A stretch of DNA of 64,000 nucleotides from CAWBUW01 sp963792075 (GTDB taxonomy: Bacteria; Chloroflexota; Anaerolineae; Anaerolineales; UBA4823): positions 762,378 through 826,377 of the forward strand of contig CAWBUW010000002.1 in the NCBI GenBank assembly GCA_963792075.1, given 5' to 3'. The notes under the pieces are model-generated. The model saw only the letters and a list, made by a program, of their open reading frames with translations, searched no databases and was not told the origin of the DNA. Positions 59,811 to 64,000 of this stretch are shown here, one piece after another. Position 1 is the first letter of the stretch. Every line of letters starts with the position of its first letter. Both the position numbers and the translations under genes were made by a program.

Positions 59811-60494
59811 TTACCAGATGCCCGGCAGCAGGCGATAACGCACCTGATGGGTATAATCTACGTAGCCTGCCAGCTCGGCCTGTAAGGTGCGGTCTTCGAG
59901 AGCGGTGCGGATGGTGAGCAAGAGGGCGCACAATCCGCCGGCGAGGATCGCCCACCAGGAGGCGAACAGGGTGGAAATGGCCAGCTCAAACAGGATCATG
60001 CCGGCGTAACCCGGATGGCGCACATAACGGTACGGGCCGCCGGTAGCGACAAAGTGGCCTCGGTCGGATTGTATGCGCACGAGCTGCGAGAAGTAGGCGT
60101 TGGAGGCTAAAGCCCACGAGAACAGGGCAATGCTCAGCAGGCAGGCCAGCAACGCAGCACCCTGGGCAGCCACCGGAAAGCCGCCGGTCCAGCCATGCCG
60201 TTGATCGAGCCCGGCGAGGATATAGCGCGCCAACTGCATCAGGCGCAGGATGCTCATGACGGCTCGGTCCCAGGCCTTTGCCCCCTTGGGAGGCGACAGG
60301 CGCTCGGCCATCAGCCCCGGGTTGAAGCGCAGGAGGGCGACGTCCATCGCCGTAAACCAAACCAACCACACGCCGGTGGCTGCCCAGGGGGGCCACCAGT
60401 CGATCCGCCCGGCGGACCAGAACAGAGCCACGGCCATGCCGGCAATGCCCAATACCTGATCTAAGAAATAGAGAAGAACCAGTTTTGTTTTCAT
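59811..60494 (-). CDS. ICMT/PEMT-family membrane methyltransferase
   Basis: 227 residues with four or five hydrophobic helices. The C-terminal part has the family signature GGPYRYVRHPGYAGMILFEL, the AdoMet-binding RHP motif, and ALEDRTLQAELAGYVDYTHQVRYRLLP. Members methylate isoprenylcysteine, phospholipid head groups or other lipid-linked substrates in the membrane; the bacterial substrate is unknown. First gene of the run 60494-56746, all on the minus strand. Confidence 0.87.
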   Translation of the reverse strand: MKTKLVLLYFLDQVLGIAGMAVALFWSAGRIDWWPPWAATGVWLVWFTAMDVALLRFNPGLMAERLSPPKGAKAWDRAVMSILRLMQLARYILAGLDQRHGWTGGFPVAAQGAALLACLLSIALFSWALASNAYFSQLVRIQSDRGHFVATGGPYRYVRHPGYAGMILFELAISTLFASWWAILAGGLCALLLTIRTALEDRTLQAELAGYVDYTHQVRYRLLPGIW

Positions 60495-60545
60495 GATTTA
60501 TTGTAGAAATTAGGCAAGTGGAAATCAAGCCTTTATAACCAAAAC

Positions 60546-60569
60546 GGGAGATTCCGAGAGGAATCTCCC
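60546..60569 (-). terminator. tRNA-type intrinsic terminator
   Basis: 10-bp stem GGGAGATTCC/GGAATCTCCC (60560-60569 with 60546-60555), then GTTTT on the minus strand. It follows the tRNA fragment by 8 nt, as a normal tRNA terminator would. Confidence 0.8.
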
Positions 60570-60577
60570 ATCTTTGT

Positions 60578-60619
60578 TGGGGTGCCTGATGGGTTTCGAA
60601 CCCACAACCCCTTGATCAA
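60578..60619 (-). tRNA. tRNA 3'-end fragment, probable integration site
   Basis: Reading on the minus strand, the sequence has the T arm GTGGG-TTCGAAA-CCCAT, an acceptor 3' strand and an encoded CCA, preceded by what looks like a 3' anticodon stem (TTGATCAAG). The 5' half (acceptor, D arm, anticodon) is absent: the preceding bases are the end of the membrane-protein gene, whose TGA stop lies at 60616-60618 inside the fragment. This is what remains on one side when an element integrates into a tRNA 3' end. Amino-acid identity cannot be read. Confidence 0.7.
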
Positions 60620-62217
60620 TTAAAGTATTTCCGAAAAACAGAATCGATGATGATCTTCATTCTTTCTATTGGATACATACTATTGTGTAATTGAAAATCC
60701 TTCAATGTACTAAAGTCCAAAAGGTGATTTTCGGGCTGGCTTGATGATACATTTTGGGGTTCGACTGTTGTCCAAACATTTATCTGGTCTGGAGTAAAAC
60801 CGAACTCCCGAATGACTAAGTTAACTAAGTTTCGCCCCCCCCAACTTGTTGCAATTGTTGGAAAACCAAATTCACCATAATAAACATATGGCGAAGTTCC
60901 GTCGGCATAATTCACTACTGGAACGAAAACAGTATCCCCAGTCTTTAATTGCATTTCAGCTATCTTATAATGAATATAACGGTGTTCTATAAAAGAAGGA
61001 ATGATTATATATGTTGTGGAATTAGAGATTGAAAAAACAATAGCAAATAATCCCCATAAAATCAAAACCAGTTTACCTATTTTAGGAAATATGTCTTTCT
61101 TGGAATTTACCTTTTTGAGAATGCCTTTCGAACTGAAATAAAGAAAAACAATCCAAATGGAACTGAGAGCAATCATACTTCGAATAGATGCTTCATCTAT
61201 TTCGACGACCAAGTTGGGAAGATAAGCAAGCGGGATGAATGTAAATAGTAAAGTAACTTTGATGAGTTTGTTGAGAATTGATCCGTTAAACCAAAAGTAT
61301 AAACCTCCCAATATAAAGACAATGGCGCCTGCTATGATTAGTCGAGGTATACTAAGTAGTAAAAAGAAATTCAAACTAACTATTAAAGGCGTTTGGAAAA
61401 ACCAATCAATTTTCTCTTCGAGATTCATCCAATTAACTGTCGCGGTCCGCACATTCGCGATTCCGGTAATGCCAGGCGTTATTCTTATAATAATTAAATC
61501 GACCAGCATTGTAAAAATGAAAATGATGAGGTACAAAAAATATTTCTTCAAAAAAGGTCTGATTTCAGTCTGGTGATCACAAACGAGTAATATAGCTACA
61601 AATACCCAATAGACCATCGCGATCGGTTGATAGAATTGAACGGCTATCAACAAGAACAAACTGGAAAGTAATAACCTGACGATGGAACTAGATTTTAATT
61701 TTGGTAATGAGCTAAAACTAATGAGAAGCCAAACAGAAAAGCCACTAAGAATCCCGCCAGCAATAACACCCATAAGGCTGGCAAAATAAAACATGATTGA
61801 GAATGAAGGTAACAGGCAAATAATAATCGTTAACAAAGATGCACTGAATTTATTAATTTTTTTGTTCAGGAAATAAAAAAGGGTAAGGGAAAAAATAAAT
61901 AAAAGAACCAAATTGATCGAACGATAAATACCCAAATAAGAAATACTGCGAGGCCTAAAGAAAAGCCATAAGAACAGCCCGTTAAAAAGTCTTCCTTCCG
62001 TAAAACTCGCTTTTAACTGGTCAAATCCAAATGTTTGGGGGGAAAGAATATAATACCAGGCACGGGCATAGTCATCACTTGCGCCAAATGGTATGAAAAT
62101 GTAAAAGGAATATACAACTGCTAAAATGAGAAAGATCGCCAGGATATATGGCTTATCCTCATTATTTAATAATATTGAGTAATTCGATTTCTTGAAGAAC
62201 TCATGTATCGATCTCAT
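60616..62217 (-). CDS. AT-rich polytopic membrane protein, possible GT-C glycosyltransferase
   Basis: 533 residues from ATG 62217 (AGGA 8 nt upstream; a longer frame to 62370 has no supporting site). About twelve hydrophobic helices. An early loop PFGASDDYARAWYYILSP resembles the acidic first loop (DD near a helix) of GT-C lipid-linked sugar transferases and of GtrII-like proteins, and a larger soluble C-terminal part follows. Composition is much richer in A+T than any neighbour and codon use differs (many ATA, AAA, TTT), pointing to recent transfer. Its stop codon lies inside the tRNA fragment, so it sits at the very edge of the island. Function uncertain. Confidence 0.7.
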   Translation of the reverse strand: MRSIHEFFKKSNYSILLNNEDKPYILAIFLILAVVYSFYIFIPFGASDDYARAWYYILSPQTFGFDQLKASFTEGRLFNGLFLWLFFRPRSISYLGIYRSINLVLLFIFSLTLFYFLNKKINKFSASLLTIIICLLPSFSIMFYFASLMGVIAGGILSGFSVWLLISFSSLPKLKSSSIVRLLLSSLFLLIAVQFYQPIAMVYWVFVAILLVCDHQTEIRPFLKKYFLYLIIFIFTMLVDLIIIRITPGITGIANVRTATVNWMNLEEKIDWFFQTPLIVSLNFFLLLSIPRLIIAGAIVFILGGLYFWFNGSILNKLIKVTLLFTFIPLAYLPNLVVEIDEASIRSMIALSSIWIVFLYFSSKGILKKVNSKKDIFPKIGKLVLILWGLFAIVFSISNSTTYIIIPSFIEHRYIHYKIAEMQLKTGDTVFVPVVNYADGTSPYVYYGEFGFPTIATSWGGRNLVNLVIREFGFTPDQINVWTTVEPQNVSSSQPENHLLDFSTLKDFQLHNSMYPIERMKIIIDSVFRKYFN

Positions 62218-62398
62218 ATCTTGATCCTGCAATGAAAACAGGTAACGCCCCAACAAACCATGGGGGTTGTAAAAGAAGATGATTGTGTGGCAATTTAGGG
62301 TTACCACACTCAAAGGCAGACCACATGAACCCTCTAAAACAATTATGCCCGAATATGGACTGCACCGCAAGGGGCAAAGTCGGAGAGCAGCAATTCTA
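62218..62398. other. Gap between membrane-protein gene and IS110
   Basis: About 180 bp without a gene. It contains the leader of the membrane-protein gene and probably one end of the IS110 element; I could not define the end. Confidence 0.3.
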
Positions 62399-63654
62399 CT
62401 AAGAAACTCTTTCGCCAGATGGGATGGGTTCTAAACGCAAACCCAACTGGGCTGCTCTGCGTTTCAAATTGTGAATCGACCGCTCTTGATATTGTTTATC
62501 ATAATAATCTGCTCCAAGGTCTTGATACGGTTTGCGTCGTAGAAGCATGAAGTAAACGATGCGAGCCAGCCGATGGGCAGTGGCAGTAACGGCAACGGGA
62601 GCGCCATGTTTGGCGCGAATCCGGCGATAGAAAGCTCCTGAGGCGCTCTGGTTACGTGCCAAACTTTGAGCAGCTCTCCGAAAAGCGGTGTTGGCGCGGT
62701 TTTTTGTCTTCTTAGTGCTGCGACTTTTGACCTCCCCCCCGGTTATTTTATTGTTGGGAGCTACTCCTAACCAGGAAGTGAAATGCTTGACAGTCGGCCA
62801 CTTGCTCATATCTGTGCCAATCTCGGTCAAGATGGTTTGGACGCTCAAGGCTTCGAGGCCGTCAACCTGCGTCAGATCCACGCCGGTCAAGCGATACAAA
62901 GCTTGTGACAAGTCAAAGGAAGGGGAATTCTTGCTCCGCTTGGCCTTGTACGATTCGGGTGCAGGTGTACCGGGTTGATCAGGTAATTCAAACTGGCTAT
63001 ACCTGGCTTCTAATTGGCGATCACAAGCCTGGATTTGCTGATCATAGAAATCATACAGTTCCACGGCTGGCTGGAGAACAAACAGATGTTCAGAGCGGTA
63101 ATTCCCTTCCAGTGATTTGGCTATCTCCTCTTCGCTTTTCTTGCAACGTCCGTCTCGAAATTGTGCCAGTATAGAAGGGCAGTGTTCACCAGCAATAATG
63201 GCGCGAATGATCTCCATTCCGGTGACCCCAGTGATATCACTGATCACATTGGTCAGCTTAAGGTTCATCAGTTCCAACGCCTTTTGCATATGCTGAATGT
63301 GCGAGCCGCGATACTTCAGTAGCATATCTCGGTGACGTACCAAGCTGCGTAGTACACAAATCTCCTCGGGCGGGCGGAAGGATGCCTGCAGCAGGCCGTA
63401 AGTATGTAGCTGTTGGATCCACTGACAATCCAGAACATCGTTTTTGCGTCCACTCACGTTTTTGATATGCCGGGCATTGATCAGATTGACTCTAAAACCG
63501 TGATGTTCAAGCACTTCATACAGCGGTACCCAATACACACCCGTGGCTTCCATCGCCACGGTCTCCACTCCACAAGTTTGCAGCCACTGGACTATGGCTT
63601 GCAAATCTACCGTAAACGTTCCAAAGGAACGAACATTCTGCGTATCCTCGCCCT
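62399..63654 (-). mobile_element. IS110-family transposase, 5'-truncated
   Basis: The frame gives 401 residues from TTG 63604, but homology continues upstream (RSFGTFTVDLQ) to about 63654 and a stop lies at 63686-63688, with no usable start between. Present: the RuvC-like middle (VETVAMEATGVYWVPLYEVL, INARHIKNVSGRKNDVLDCQW) and the C-terminal Transposase_20 domain (VDGLEALSVQTILTEIG, FTSWLGVAPNNKITGG, KNRANTAFRRAAQSLARN). Missing: the N-terminal segment with the first acidic residue of the DEDD catalytic set, so it is probably inactive. IS110 elements insert without terminal inverted repeats, so the ends cannot be read by eye. Confidence 0.88.
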
Positions 63655-63688
63655 GGTTGGTATAGGGATCGCTTTTGCATGCCTGCTA

Positions 63689-63817
63689 CCAGTCATTTGA
63701 AGGAGTTTTGCCTATGAAGCATGCCTATTTACGCCGCACTTGCCGAAATCAACGGCTTATTTGCACTCATAGTGCTATTCAGGTTGTAAAAGTGCTTGCC
63801 TCTCCGACAGGCTGCTA
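63689..63817. other. Short stretch without a clear gene
   Basis: About 130 bp between the truncated transposase and the integrase fragment. No convincing frame; a boundary of the IS110 insertion is probably here. Confidence 0.3.
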
Positions 63818-64000
63818 GATTGGCAGAAAAAGACCTTGAAGGTACAGCGCCAGCTCAAAAGGGGCGATCATCAAAACGGGTATTTCAGTTTGCCCAAGAC
63901 GAAGGCCGGCAAGCGCACCATCAATTTAGGGGCCACAACCGTTGCCCTCTTGCGCACGCAGTATGAACGGCTAATGCTTGAGCGGCAGGTAGTGGGGGAC
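63818..64000 (+). pseudogene. Tyrosine recombinase (phage integrase) fragment, runs off the window
   Basis: The plus-strand frame from 63818 reads DWQKKTLKVQRQLKRGD, GYFSLPKTKAGKRTINLG and TTVALLRTQYERLMLERQ, the middle of an integrase catalytic domain just after its first catalytic Arg and including the beta-hairpin with the PKTK...R pattern. The upstream part of the gene, with the arm and core-binding domains and the GLRRGE box, is not present in this frame. Either the gene was cut by IS110 insertion or this is a remnant; the 3' part lies outside the window. Confidence 0.72.

Noticed and set aside
60578..60660. Complete tRNA gene
   Set aside because: Only the 3' part folds; the expected 5' acceptor, D arm and anticodon positions are occupied by the end of a coding frame.

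Overview
The window looks like a chromosome segment of a Chloroflexota bacterium, most likely an Anaerolineae-type anaerobe. The signs are very long multi-GAF signalling proteins, secreted beta-rich proteins with YLP-type C-termini, and a large HdrA/MvhD/MetFV cluster of the kind found in Wood-Ljungdahl anaerobes. Taxonomy is inferred from gene content only; no rRNA is present.

Region 1 (1-17,724, + strand) is a signalling operon. It has four GAF proteins (three with a membrane sensor part, the first cut by the window edge), none with a kinase domain. They are followed by a ParA-type ATPase, a 1,988-residue multi-GAF hybrid histidine kinase with two receiver domains, a threonine-synthase-like enzyme fused in frame to a complete response-regulator receiver domain, and an EamA transporter. 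Region 2 (17,790-22,483, - strand) is a three-gene two-component operon: kinase, receiver-kinase, and a receiver plus winged-helix regulator.

Region 3 (22,777-32,716, + strand) is metabolic: ornithine aminotransferase, alanine dehydrogenase, a CoA-transferase and a pyruvate kinase gene with a one-base frameshift. A 1,328-residue secreted M23-like protein, a GreA-C-terminus-like protein and a small membrane protein follow.

Region 4 (45,550-32,713, - strand) is an electron-transfer operon behind a good sigma-70-type promoter: double HdrA, MvhD, an HdrA with an inserted GltD-like NAD(P)H module, a second MvhD read through an in-frame UGA as selenocysteine with a candidate SECIS hairpin, MetV, MetF and a fused HdrCB. 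It plausibly encodes an electron-bifurcating or confurcating methylene-tetrahydrofolate reductase complex.

Region 5 (45,635-60,494, - strand) is accessory: an FAD amine oxidase, a methyltransferase, DUF1059, and a 5.85-kb RHS/YD-repeat gene bracketed by two imperfect direct copies of a DUF1059-leader-sulfurtransferase segment, each copy broken in a different gene. There is also a GH78 rhamnosidase fragment, a sulfurtransferase, an orphan shortened phage gpD-like protein, a macro-domain protein, an HExxH membrane protein, an EamA transporter and an ICMT-like methyltransferase. Region 6 (60,546-64,000) looks like an island end: a tRNA 3'-end fragment with its terminator, an AT-rich polytopic membrane protein, a 5'-truncated IS110 transposase and a piece of tyrosine integrase running off the window.

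Across the window, gaps between transcription units carry unusually long near-perfect hairpins (about 19-25 bp, mostly with a three-base loop closed by C-G), often with the apex GCGAAGC. They are best explained as terminators, but several share conserved flanks and look like a repeat family.
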